From assembly GCA_947497185.1 (NCBI GenBank), contig CANMFL010000009.1, forward strand, positions 93,181 to 157,180: a DNA stretch of 64,000 nt, in the 5' to 3' direction. The position numbers and the translations under genes are program-made. The notes under the pieces are model-generated. The model saw only the letters and a list, made by a program, of their open reading frames with translations, was not told the DNA's origin and did no database searches. Source of the DNA: an uncultured Paracoccaceae bacterium (GTDB lineage Bacteria > Pseudomonadota > Alphaproteobacteria > Rhodobacterales > Rhodobacteraceae). Positions 47,983 to 55,365 of the stretch are shown one piece after another; position 1 is the first letter of the stretch; each line of letters starts with the position of its first letter.

Positions 47983-48897
47983 ATGAACATTCAACAACCG
48001 ACACAAATGACGCCTCTTCGTGCGCGCATGATCGCGGATATGTCAGGGCGCAATCTCGGCCCGGCGTCCCAGTCCAGTCACCTGCGCGCCTGCAAGCGTT
48101 TTGCGGCTTGGCTCGGGCGCTCGCCAGAGACTGCGACGGCGGATGACGTGAAGTATTTCCAGCAGCATCTGATTGAGAGCGGCACCAGCATCTGCACGCG
48201 CAACCAAACCATGACAGGCGTCAAGTTTCTGTTCCGCGTAACATTACGACGGCATGATCTGGTGGCGGAGATCTTTAGTCTGAAAGAGCCGGCAAAGGTG
48301 CCGCTGGTTCTGAGCAAAAAGGAGATCAAGCGCATCTTGGCCATGGCCCCTAGCCTGAAGGCGCAGGTGATGTTGTCATTGGCCTATGGCTGCGGGATGC
48401 GCGCAGGTGAGGTCGTGCGGCTAATGGTGGGCGATATCGACAGCGCTCAGGAGATCATCCGGATCGTGCAAGCCAAAGGACGCAAGGATCGCAACGTCAT
48501 GCTGCCCGGCGACATTCTTGGCCTGCTGCGTGAGTGGTGGAAAGAGCGACCCACCGGTCAGGATAAGGATGTGCCCGCACCCGAGCGAGTGTTGTTTCCT
48601 GGCTATCGCGGCAAACACCTTTCGTCGCGACAGATATCGCGGCTGTTCAAACAGACTGCGCAGGAAGCTGGAATCACAAAACCTGTTACGTTGCATACAC
48701 TTCGTCATTCTTTCGCGACCCATCTACTGGAACGCGGCGTCGATATCCGAGTGATCCAAGCTCTGCTCGGGCATTCCAAACTGACAACTACTGCGCGCTA
48801 TGCCAGCGTTGCCACGGGCATGATCGCGGCAGTGGACAGTCCGTTGGATGATCTGAATGGGGTCAAACGGAAGAAGGGCAAGCCTAAGCCTTCGTAG
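47983..48897 (+). CDS. Tyrosine recombinase (phage integrase family) of the IS91-type element
   Basis: A 304-residue recombinase. The N-terminal SAM-like core-binding domain is followed by the catalytic domain with ARG in AYGCGMRAGEVVRLMVGDID, a lysine in VQAKGRKDRNVMLPG, HTLRHSFATHLLERGVDIRVIQALLGHSKLTTTARYA (H-x2-R, HxxxY nucleophile Tyr). The catalytic set R-K-H-R-H-Y is complete. The start MNIQQPTQMTPL has GAGGG upstream. The stop is 6 nt before the transposase ATG, and this pairing is known from IS91-like elements of alphaproteobacteria. Confidence 0.9.
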   Translation: MNIQQPTQMTPLRARMIADMSGRNLGPASQSSHLRACKRFAAWLGRSPETATADDVKYFQQHLIESGTSICTRNQTMTGVKFLFRVTLRRHDLVAEIFSLKEPAKVPLVLSKKEIKRILAMAPSLKAQVMLSLAYGCGMRAGEVVRLMVGDIDSAQEIIRIVQAKGRKDRNVMLPGDILGLLREWWKERPTGQDKDVPAPERVLFPGYRGKHLSSRQISRLFKQTAQEAGITKPVTLHTLRHSFATHLLERGVDIRVIQALLGHSKLTTTARYASVATGMIAAVDSPLDDLNGVKRKKGKPKPS

Positions 48898-48903
48898 GCC
48901 ACC

Positions 48904-50112
48904 ATGCCCGGTTCATCACCGGAGGTCGCGGATATCTTCCGCGCCCATGGTGCTGCCTGGCGTGCGGCAAACGCTGGGCATATCAGCCTGAACCAGTTCA
49001 AAGTCATGAGTGCCATTGAGCGCTGCCGCACAGCGGCGCTTGGCGGTCATGTCGCGCGGTGCGCCGACTGCGCGCATGAGCACATCGCCTATAATTCCTG
49101 CCGCAATCGGCACTGCCCAAAATGTCAGGCGGGTGCCGCCAAAACTTGGCTGGCTGCACGGGAAGCAGAGCTGCTGCCCGTGCGATACTTCCACCTCGTC
49201 TTCACGCTGCCCAAACAGATCGCCGACATCGCGCATCAAAACAAACGCGAGATCTACAACCTGCTGATGCGGGCGAGTGCGGACACGATCCTAAAGATCG
49301 CCGCAGATTCCAAGCACCTTGGTGCTCGGGCGGGCATGATTTCGGTTCTCCACACCTGGGGTTCCGCCATGACCCATCACCCGCACGTCCACATGATCGT
49401 GCCGGGAGGTGGCCTGTCTACGGATGGCGCAAGGTGGATCGCCTGCCGCAAGAACTTCTTCGTGTCCGTCCGCGTGCTGTCCCGTCTGTATCGCCGTCTC
49501 ATTCTGGAAGGCCTGACCAAACTACACAAAGCCGGAAAGCTGCAATTCTTTGGAGAACATGCTGGGCTCGTTGATCGCGCGGTATTCGACACATTCCTGC
49601 AACCGCTGCGCAAAATCGACTGGGTCGTCTACGCCAAAGAACCCTTCGCCGGCCCCAAAGCCGTGCTAGCGTATCTATCCCGCTACACCCACCGGATCGC
49701 CATTTCCAACAGCCGCTTGATCCGTTTTGATGCACAAAGCGTCACCTTCCGCGTCAAAAATTACCGCCTCAAAGGTGCGGGTCGCCACACTACCATGACC
49801 TTGGCCACAAATGAGTTCATCCGCCGATTTCTGATCCATGTTCTGCCAAAGGGCCAGCACCGCATCCGTCACTACGGCTTTTACGGAAACGGCAACCGTG
49901 TCGCCAATATCGCACGGATCAGGCAGCTGCTTGGGACCAAAACGCCAAATTATCAGAATATCAATGACACCAGCAGCAACGATGCCGATAAGTCGCCACG
50001 CACCCTCGATCTGCCATGCCCGTGTTGCGGCGGACAACTGGTCATCTGCGACACAATCGCGCCAGCACAGTATCCCAGAGCACCGCCAGAACCAAAAAGG
50101 GCCGCAGCATGA
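48904..50112 (+). CDS. IS91 family transposase (HUH, Y1-type)
   Basis: A 402-residue rolling-circle transposase. An N-terminal zinc-binding domain carries HVARCADCAHEHIAYNSCRNRHCPKCQAG. The catalytic domain has the HUH motif in THHPHVHMIVPGGGLS and the tyrosine-bearing AYLSRYTHRIAISNSRL. The downstream YRLKGAGRHTTMTLATNEFIRRFLIHVLPKGQHRIRHYGFYGN is family-typical. The C-terminus has a CPCCGGQLVIC zinc knuckle. All motifs are intact, so the element may be active. Confidence 0.95.
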   Translation: MPGSSPEVADIFRAHGAAWRAANAGHISLNQFKVMSAIERCRTAALGGHVARCADCAHEHIAYNSCRNRHCPKCQAGAAKTWLAAREAELLPVRYFHLVFTLPKQIADIAHQNKREIYNLLMRASADTILKIAADSKHLGARAGMISVLHTWGSAMTHHPHVHMIVPGGGLSTDGARWIACRKNFFVSVRVLSRLYRRLILEGLTKLHKAGKLQFFGEHAGLVDRAVFDTFLQPLRKIDWVVYAKEPFAGPKAVLAYLSRYTHRIAISNSRLIRFDAQSVTFRVKNYRLKGAGRHTTMTLATNEFIRRFLIHVLPKGQHRIRHYGFYGNGNRVANIARIRQLLGTKTPNYQNINDTSSNDADKSPRTLDLPCPCCGGQLVICDTIAPAQYPRAPPEPKRAAA

Positions 50113-50520
50113 CGCGCGCGCCAGACATGACCAAAACCACCCCCACCCGCAGACGGTGTCACCTGCGGACCCATCATGATGCGCTGACCCAATTGTCGAC
50201 GCGCCAAAAGTTCATAATGTCTGCAAAATACCCCGCGTTTCCGCCTCATGACGCAAAATCGCCCACCGCGCTTGGCTCAATGGGCCCAGATCAACGGATC
50301 GATCAGGTCAGCATAAAAGCACCCGCATCACACCAATCCCCATAGCAATAAAACAACCACCAAGACCAACCCCGCGATTTCCCGCTTGAGCGCTTCTCCG
50401 ACGCCAGGCAACGATCCGCGTCACCCAAACGTCGCGCGTGGCGTCCGAGAAACCTACATCGAAGGAGACATTCTCCGCGTCGCAGCGCATATAGAATGGC
50501 CCGTATCGGGCGTTGCCAAG

Positions 50521-50745
50521 ATTGCCCGACTGCTAAGGGCCGGGCAAACTAATAGAGTAATTTACTTCAAAACGCCCACAAAGCGTTGTAGCTGTAGCGC
50601 GGCTTCCACCCTCCCTACAGAGCGAAGCTGCACGTGTCCCGAGATGTTTCGAAACGGGTTTGGCGCTGCGTTCTGAACATCGGCAACGCAGTCGTATTCT
50701 ACTTTCCATCCAAGTGTTGTCGTTATGATGGATTTTACCGCGCTT
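50521..50745 (-). pseudogene. Truncated duplicate of the 127-aa gene at 59352 (C-terminal part)
   Basis: On the minus strand the frame ending at the TAA 50562-50564 encodes AVKSIITTTLGWKVEYDCVADVQNAAPNPF, then RNISGHVQLRSVGRVEAALQLQRFVGVLK. The intact gene reads AVKSVVKTALYALGWKVEYDCVADVQSTAPNPF and RNSSGHAQLRSVGRVEAALQLQRFVSVLD, so similarity is about 80 percent with three residues missing. The hairpin downstream of the stop (GCTAAGGGC core) is shared too. The N-terminal half is absent and replaced by unrelated sequence at about 50745. Confidence 0.8.
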
Positions 50746-50823
50746 CTCGCTCCACTCGGTAGGCTCGAAAGGTAGCTCGGCTCCCGTATGGTATCGTATA
50801 GTTTCGGCTATGCGATTGTTTCC

Positions 50824-50852
50824 TTGACCTGCTAAGTGTGAAGAGATGTTAA
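50824..50852 (+). promoter_or_regulatory. Promoter-like element, copy B of the sRNA-like repeat
   Basis: TTGACC (50824-50829), 17 bp, then TGTTAA (50847-50852), with the conserved spacer core TGCTAAGTG and about 50 bp of upstream similarity to copy A (TAGCTCG, CCCGTAT). The transcript half and terminator seen in copies A and C are missing. Confidence 0.4.
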
Positions 50853-50979
50853 ACGGCTGACAGATGACATAGATAGTTGAATCAACCTGTCCGAATAAAA
50901 TATCGTTTATCTTGATGGTCCAAGGCATCCATCGCAACACATCAGGCAAAGGAAGCGATCGCCGTATCCACGGCCAGCT

Positions 50980-51037
50980 ATGCCGGCGTCCCTCAGGCAG
51001 TCTCCTTCAACGCGCCACCAAAACGTTGAGGAGGGAT
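50980..51037 (-). pseudogene. umuD fragment
   Basis: About 58 bp match the intact umuD at roughly 37808-37866 with four differences. The minus strand encodes [19 protein letters not shown], the active-site region of UmuD, including the same cysteine in place of serine. Sequence on both sides is unrelated, so this is a small remnant of a second umuD of the same type. Confidence 0.75.
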
Positions 51038-51153
51038 TGGACTCTACTTTAGTGGTCCGTTACGTTACCTTAGGTGATGCAGGACCATGTTTTTTATCAG
51101 GTTCGCAGGTAGTTGTCTTTTCTTTTAACAATTACTGAGCTGATACCGTTGAG

Positions 51154-52407
51154 CTAATCATCTGAAGATATTGCTGCCGAGATCAATGGCTCGCACGCAA
51201 TCCAACTTGTTGCCAGAAATTTTAGAGAGTTGGTTGATTTCATGTTCTCGCAGTTATTGTGTTTAAAGACGACACCGATTTGAAACTGATAGTTCGAGCG
51301 CTTGTTAGCAAATGCGTCATACAAAGCATCAAACCATTGCGGTTGGTGTTTAGCTGGATGGTCAGTGTTGAATGCAGTTCTAAGGTCAAATTCGAGCACT
51401 GCATCTAAAAACGGTACCGATCTTTGCGATGGATATCTTCTTTGAAAACTACGCATTGTTGGAATTGCGTTGGGTTCATTTTCAAGTAGTGGCCTGAGGT
51501 TCTCAAGTATCTCGAAGCAGATCGTGCGAAAACCATCCAAACCAAATGATTTCAATGCATTCTTAGGTTTTGTCGCTAAGCCGTTAGGGACAGTTACCAT
51601 CGCTTCAACGCCGTCAAAATTTACCCCAAGAGTTAAGTGCATGAAATCGGTAAAGTTAGCTGTGTCAAAACCTCCGTTCAGGGCGAGGTAGTCCCACACT
51701 CCTTGTTCGGATTTACCAGTTATTGCGCCTCGGCCCAAATTTGTTGGGTCCATACCAAGTGCCTCAACCAAGTCTTTGTCTTTGCGCAGTTCCTTCATGG
51801 CTTTTCGTAGTTCAGACTTCGCGACCAGGTAGCTGTACCCATCCTCGTGCGGTGAAAACCCATCAAATGCGGTGATTTCTGCACTGCCCAATTTGCCCTG
51901 TTCGATCATCCGTGCCTCCAGTATTTCAAAGTATTCAGAAGCGTGTTTAGCCCATGTGGATCTGTTGGATTTGCCGCGCAGCCACAAGTAGATATTGGAC
52001 CACTGAAGTTCGCTCCAGCTACTGAAAACCTTGGTGCTGCTATCTGCAACGATTGTGAAAAAAGTCGTTTTGTCAAAGCCCTGTTTGGCTGACACGCGTT
52101 CGTGACCAGTAAGTTGTGTTTGCGTCAATACCGCTGTAATTTTAGCTTCAAAAACCAGAGCGAACCCTTCGTCGTCGAAAATCCATGCGTCTGGTATATT
52201 ACGGTCTTCTATTTCGGTTTCATCGTAGTGGTTTGAAAACGGATACCGTTGGACTGACAAATGCAAATCTTGGGGCTTGGGGTGCGCAGAGCCGCATATT
52301 TCGTCGACAAAAGTCCCCAGTAGATTGCGATCATTGTCCAAGGCGGTGAACAATGCGTGTGTTAGTTGGTTTTCCGCCTGGGAGTAGTGATCGAATATGT
52401 TTCTCAT
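51154..52407 (-). CDS. PD-(D/E)XK nuclease-like protein
   Basis: A 417-residue protein. The N-terminal third has the layout of a PD-(D/E)XK nuclease: an acidic helix near ENQLTHALFTALDND, then IPDAWIFDDEGFALVFEAKI with the Asp and Glu-x-Lys residues, followed by LTQTQLTGHERV. The rest is unfamiliar (FSSWSELQWSNIYLWLRG, PFLDAVLEFDLRTAF, YQFQIGVVFKHNNCENM). AT content is higher than in the core genes. No methyltransferase or helicase is adjacent, so a lone defence nuclease is possible. It is flanked by fragments and the sRNA-like copies, pointing to acquired DNA. Confidence 0.65.
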   Translation of the reverse strand: MRNIFDHYSQAENQLTHALFTALDNDRNLLGTFVDEICGSAHPKPQDLHLSVQRYPFSNHYDETEIEDRNIPDAWIFDDEGFALVFEAKITAVLTQTQLTGHERVSAKQGFDKTTFFTIVADSSTKVFSSWSELQWSNIYLWLRGKSNRSTWAKHASEYFEILEARMIEQGKLGSAEITAFDGFSPHEDGYSYLVAKSELRKAMKELRKDKDLVEALGMDPTNLGRGAITGKSEQGVWDYLALNGGFDTANFTDFMHLTLGVNFDGVEAMVTVPNGLATKPKNALKSFGLDGFRTICFEILENLRPLLENEPNAIPTMRSFQRRYPSQRSVPFLDAVLEFDLRTAFNTDHPAKHQPQWFDALYDAFANKRSNYQFQIGVVFKHNNCENMKSTNSLKFLATSWIACEPLISAAISSDD

Positions 52408-52809
52408 GTTTGCAGTTTAGACCGATTTTCTTAAGTGGCGATACTGTGAAGCGTCCTTGCCTGTCTCTAACATTTGGAGAGACTTTATCGAAAAAAAATC
52501 CGTGCTGCTGCCTTAAAAGTCGACAAAGTTGTAGGATGATTCCCCACGAAATATTGGCGCATGGGTCTCACTGTTTCCTATGTAGGTTGCGACTGGTTCC
52601 TTGACATGCTGAACCGGAAATGGTGTTAACCCGCTGTAATCGTATATGTATTCATCTATAAATGATGTTGAGTTATTTGGCGCACAGGTTGAGACACCTG
52701 TGCGCTTTTTTGTTGCTATGCTGGGTTTGCTGAAATCTGCTATTTTTGATTGTAGACTTGCTGGTTTTATAACAATAGGTCGAGAAAACAGTCAAAGCGG
52801 GCAGGCGGT
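52408..52809. other. Intergenic region carrying sRNA-like element copy C
   Basis: 402 bp between the nuclease gene and the beta-lactamase gene. It contains the promoter-terminator element at 52601-52711 and no protein-coding frame that I trust. Confidence 0.5.
52601..52711 (+). ncRNA. Candidate multicopy small RNA, copy C (promoter to terminator)
   Basis: A perfect -35 TTGACA (52601-52606), 17 bp, then TGTTAA (52624-52629). The terminator stem GCGCACAGGT/ACCTGTGCGC (52680-52705) is followed by six T. The predicted RNA is about 75 nt. The block GATGTTGAGTTATTTGG just before the stem is identical to copy A. Confidence 0.5.
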
Positions 52810-53754
52810 ATGTCTTTCAAAATTTCCAGACGCGAAACGTTGGGCGGCATGCTATCCTGTGTTGCGGGCCCTATTTTTGCGCAAGAGGGTGGCCACGGAT
52901 TTCGCGATTGGCAGCCGCGAACTTATGACGACGGTTTGATCCCTGACTTTTCGTTTGAGGTGATCGAACTCTCGCTGCGCGGTGCGGTTGGTGTTTTTGC
53001 GCTGGACACGGAAACAGGCCGATCCAGCGGTTGGGGCGAAAATACCCGGGTGCCCCTGAATAGCACTTTTAAGATGCTGTTGTGCGCGAACGTGCTGCGG
53101 CGCGTTGATGCGGGCATCGAGAGTTTAGAGCGTAAAGTTGCAGTGCAAGACGCGGATATCGTGCCATGGGCACCGGTTCTGGATCACCGCATCGGACAGT
53201 TAATGTCCATCACAGAGCTGTGCCATGCATGTATGACCCGCAGCGATAACGCCGCCGCCAACATCTTGTTGGGCACGATTGGCGGTCCTGCGGGTTTAAC
53301 AGCTGCTTTGCGCGAGATTGGCGATGAGGTGACACGCATTGACCGATACGAACCAGAGTTGAACAACGTCTCAAACGACGCAGAATTGGACACAACCACG
53401 CCGCATCAAATGGTGTGGAACTTGAATGCGTTTCTGGGCGGAGATCTGTTAAGCGCATCGCACAAGGTTTTGCTTTTGTCGTGGATGGAGGGGAATACAA
53501 CAGGGTATGAACGCATTCGCGCTGGCACACCTGCTGACTGGAAGGTCGGTGACCGGACGGGAACTGGACCCGCAGGCGAGACATCAACCGTTGCCATCAT
53601 CTATCCGCCCAACCGCGCGCCTTTGATTATGGCGGTATATTTGAGTGGATCACCCCATAGCCCAGAACAGCAAGGTGAAACCCATGCAGAGCTTGCGCGT
53701 ATCGCCACAACAAACATCTTATTGCCGCCCTACGATCCCTACGCCAATGACTGA
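52810..53754 (+). CDS. bla: Class A beta-lactamase, Tat-exported, RTG-type
   Basis: A 314-residue serine beta-lactamase. The N-terminus SFKISRRETLGGML carries a twin-arginine motif, so export is probably by Tat. Catalytic motifs are STFK (S-x-x-K), RSDNAAAN (SDN), EPELN (E-x-x-L-N) and, in place of KTG, DRTGTG. An arginine at that position is known from CARB/PSE-type enzymes and relatives in Rhodobacter. It hydrolyses beta-lactams in the periplasm; which ones cannot be told. It overlaps the next gene by 8 nt. Confidence 0.92.
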   Translation: MSFKISRRETLGGMLSCVAGPIFAQEGGHGFRDWQPRTYDDGLIPDFSFEVIELSLRGAVGVFALDTETGRSSGWGENTRVPLNSTFKMLLCANVLRRVDAGIESLERKVAVQDADIVPWAPVLDHRIGQLMSITELCHACMTRSDNAAANILLGTIGGPAGLTAALREIGDEVTRIDRYEPELNNVSNDAELDTTTPHQMVWNLNAFLGGDLLSASHKVLLLSWMEGNTTGYERIRAGTPADWKVGDRTGTGPAGETSTVAIIYPPNRAPLIMAVYLSGSPHSPEQQGETHAELARIATTNILLPPYDPYAND

Positions 53755-54097
53755 TTTTTGGCGATTCTTTTGTATCTGTGCTGTAGCCGGATTGTCGCCA
53801 ATATCTGCGCAAGCCCAATCGCTTGAGGGGCTGACGTGGAAACAGCAAAAGTGCGTGCTTTATGAGCGCGCGGTTGGTGATGCTTTTGATATTTTGGGCC
53901 ATGACGGATTTACACAGGGATTTCTTGACGCCAACGGTGCATTCATCGAGTCCGGTTGTGTCACGCAAGGTGCTGTCTGTCCTGCAACGGACATCGAATA
54001 TGATTTCGCAAATCTACTAACGATCATGACAATGAACGAAGGCATGGCCAGCACCTTTGTCCCGTTCGGCTGTCGCGACAAAATCGACGGCGAATGA
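53747..54097 (+). CDS. Small secreted protein overlapping the beta-lactamase gene
   Basis: A 116-residue protein with a signal peptide (MTDFWRFFCICAVAGLSPISAQAQS, cleavage after AQA). The mature part has four cysteines (QQKCVLYERA, ESGCVTQGAVCPA, FGCRDK), which may form disulfides in the periplasm. No family is recognised. Its ATG at 53747 lies within the last codons of bla, so the two are translated from one message. A role linked to the beta-lactamase is possible but unproven. Confidence 0.65.
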   Translation: MTDFWRFFCICAVAGLSPISAQAQSLEGLTWKQQKCVLYERAVGDAFDILGHDGFTQGFLDANGAFIESGCVTQGAVCPATDIEYDFANLLTIMTMNEGMASTFVPFGCRDKIDGE

Positions 54098-54232
54098 TAT
54101 AGAACACGCCCGTTGAGGTTGCCTCTTCACTGTGTGGCCAGCGCTCTATATCTCGGGGGTTATCGCGCTTGACGGCGGGATCTCATTAGCTCTCCACGCA
54201 GAAACGCATTCAAATGGCAACGCCCTTTGTCG

Positions 54233-55084
54233 TCATTTCACCTCACCCAGTCGCTCATTGAATTCATCGACAAGACGAAGTCGTGTTCGACCATCCAGTC
54301 CAGCTTGAACTGTAGCTCGGGTAACAATTTGGTGGCAAAGGGACAGAACAGACGCGTGATTAAATTGCGGGCTGGACGTCTCGATACGACACCGAAAATG
54401 CCATTTCACACGATCGTCAACCTCGCTGCCTTCGTCCGATATGAGAGCAGTCGTGATGTCTTGCCGCTGCAATTCACTTAAAGCCGCATCGGTGTTTGCC
54501 ATGCGCCGCCGTAGTGCAATCCAAATAACAACATCGTCGGGCTGCATCGCTGCGAAATGCTCACCCAAGCTTTCGCCAGCTTGCGGAATTACTGAAACAT
54601 CAGGAACCACCTTGATCAGTTGCCAATAAACATAATCCGCGATGCTTCGGCTAATGCGGTAGCCCGCCAGCCAGACACGACGAGCACCCACAATCTTTTC
54701 CGCAAGAGCATCAAGGTCCGCGCCGTCGATACGCTCATAGGTCCAAGCAATGTTTTGCAGTTCTTCCTGCATGCTCGCCGCGATTTGGGTTTCAGCCGAG
54801 GTATCTTCGGCGTGAGCAAGGAAATGGCGAGAGCCGTTCTGCCGCTCTTCGCGTGCCGCACGGCGCGCGTTTTCATAGGTAGCAAAGCCTATCCTGCGCA
54901 CAAAGCGCGAAACCGTGGCCTTTGACACACCACTGAGTCGGGCAAGCTCTTGGGCGTCATATGATGCAAGGTCTCCGGGGAAATCGAGCAAAAACGCACC
55001 AAGTTTGCGTTCAGCACGGTGTAAATCCGGCAGACTGTTCCTGATGCGACTTAGAAATGATGTATCGTGAAACTCTGATTTCAT
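54233..55084 (-). CDS. RpiR/MurR-family transcriptional regulator (HTH and SIS domains)
   Basis: A 283-residue regulator. The N-terminal HTH_6 domain reads SRIRNSLPDLHRAERKLGAFLLDFPGDLASYDAQELARLSGVSKATVSRFVRRIGFATYENARRAAREE. The C-terminal SIS domain starts near LDALAEKIVGARRVWLAGYRISRSIADYVYWQL, with PQAGESLGEHFAAMQPDDVVIWIALRR. SIS domains usually sense a sugar phosphate or related acid. I chose the ATG at 55084 (MKSEFHDTSF); longer in-frame starts exist upstream. It diverges from the tctC operon, and GAAA-N6-TTTC palindromes in the spacer are the likely operators. Confidence 0.88.
   Translation of the reverse strand: MKSEFHDTSFLSRIRNSLPDLHRAERKLGAFLLDFPGDLASYDAQELARLSGVSKATVSRFVRRIGFATYENARRAAREERQNGSRHFLAHAEDTSAETQIAASMQEELQNIAWTYERIDGADLDALAEKIVGARRVWLAGYRISRSIADYVYWQLIKVVPDVSVIPQAGESLGEHFAAMQPDDVVIWIALRRRMANTDAALSELQRQDITTALISDEGSEVDDRVKWHFRCRIETSSPQFNHASVLSLCHQIVTRATVQAGLDGRTRLRLVDEFNERLGEVK
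55068..55083. promoter_or_regulatory. RpiR operator candidate 1
   Basis: TGAAA-CTCTGA-TTTCA overlaps the start codon of the rpiR-like gene. It fits the GAAA-N6-TTTC pattern of the three sites upstream and would allow autoregulation. It could also be coincidence of the coding sequence. Confidence 0.35.
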
Positions 55085-55236
55085 AGAGCCAAACTGAAGG
55101 AGGGCGCTTGGACGAGCAAGTCTAAAAGGATGACACAGCACTTCCGAGGTCATCAATCAGCCAGGGCGTCGTGATTTCACGTTGGACTTACGGTGAAGAA
55201 GTGGGACAATCACAGGATACCTGCTCAAATATTACG

Positions 55237-55252
55237 CGAAACCTGAATTTCC
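55237..55252. promoter_or_regulatory. RpiR operator candidate 2
   Basis: CGAAA-CCTGAA-TTTCC, a GAAA-N6-TTTC palindrome in the divergent spacer between the regulator and tctC. Confidence 0.5.
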
Positions 55253-55265
55253 TCCCTCATCTATG

Positions 55266-55281
55266 GGAAATTTTGATTTCA
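55266..55281. promoter_or_regulatory. RpiR operator candidate 3
   Basis: GGAAA-TTTTGA-TTTCA, with its centre 29 bp from the second site and 40 bp from the fourth. Confidence 0.5.
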
Positions 55282-55303
55282 TATATTCGGCGCTTAGCTT
55301 CAT

Positions 55304-55323
55304 TGTGAAATTACAGTTTCACA
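55304..55323. promoter_or_regulatory. RpiR operator candidate 4
   Basis: TGTGAAA-TTACAG-TTTCACA, the best palindrome of the set with perfect 7-nt arms, 43 bp upstream of the tctC start. It would lie at or near the tctC promoter. Confidence 0.6.
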
Positions 55324-55365
55324 AGCTTTGACCGCGTACCAGTCAGCCGAACAAGGATATCAATC

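Larger units (their letters stand above)
47839..50520 (+). mobile_element. IS91-type element with accessory tyrosine recombinase
   Basis: The element contains a tyrosine recombinase gene and an HUH transposase gene in tandem. Its right limit is constrained: from 50521 the sequence resumes homology to the region at 59311 onward, so the element ends by about 50520. A GCCCG-TAT-CGGGC hairpin sits at 50499-50511 and a CAAG tetranucleotide at 50517-50520. The left limit near 47840 is only approximate. IS91 elements lack terminal inverted repeats and target duplications, in line with what is seen. Confidence 0.65.
50113..51153. other. Fragment-rich stretch between the IS91-type transposase and a nuclease gene
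   Basis: About 1.04 kb without an intact gene. In order it holds the right end of the IS91-type element, a truncated copy of the gene at 59352, sRNA-like element copy B (promoter half only) and an umuD fragment. The frames in it are short and have no family features. Confidence 0.7.
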
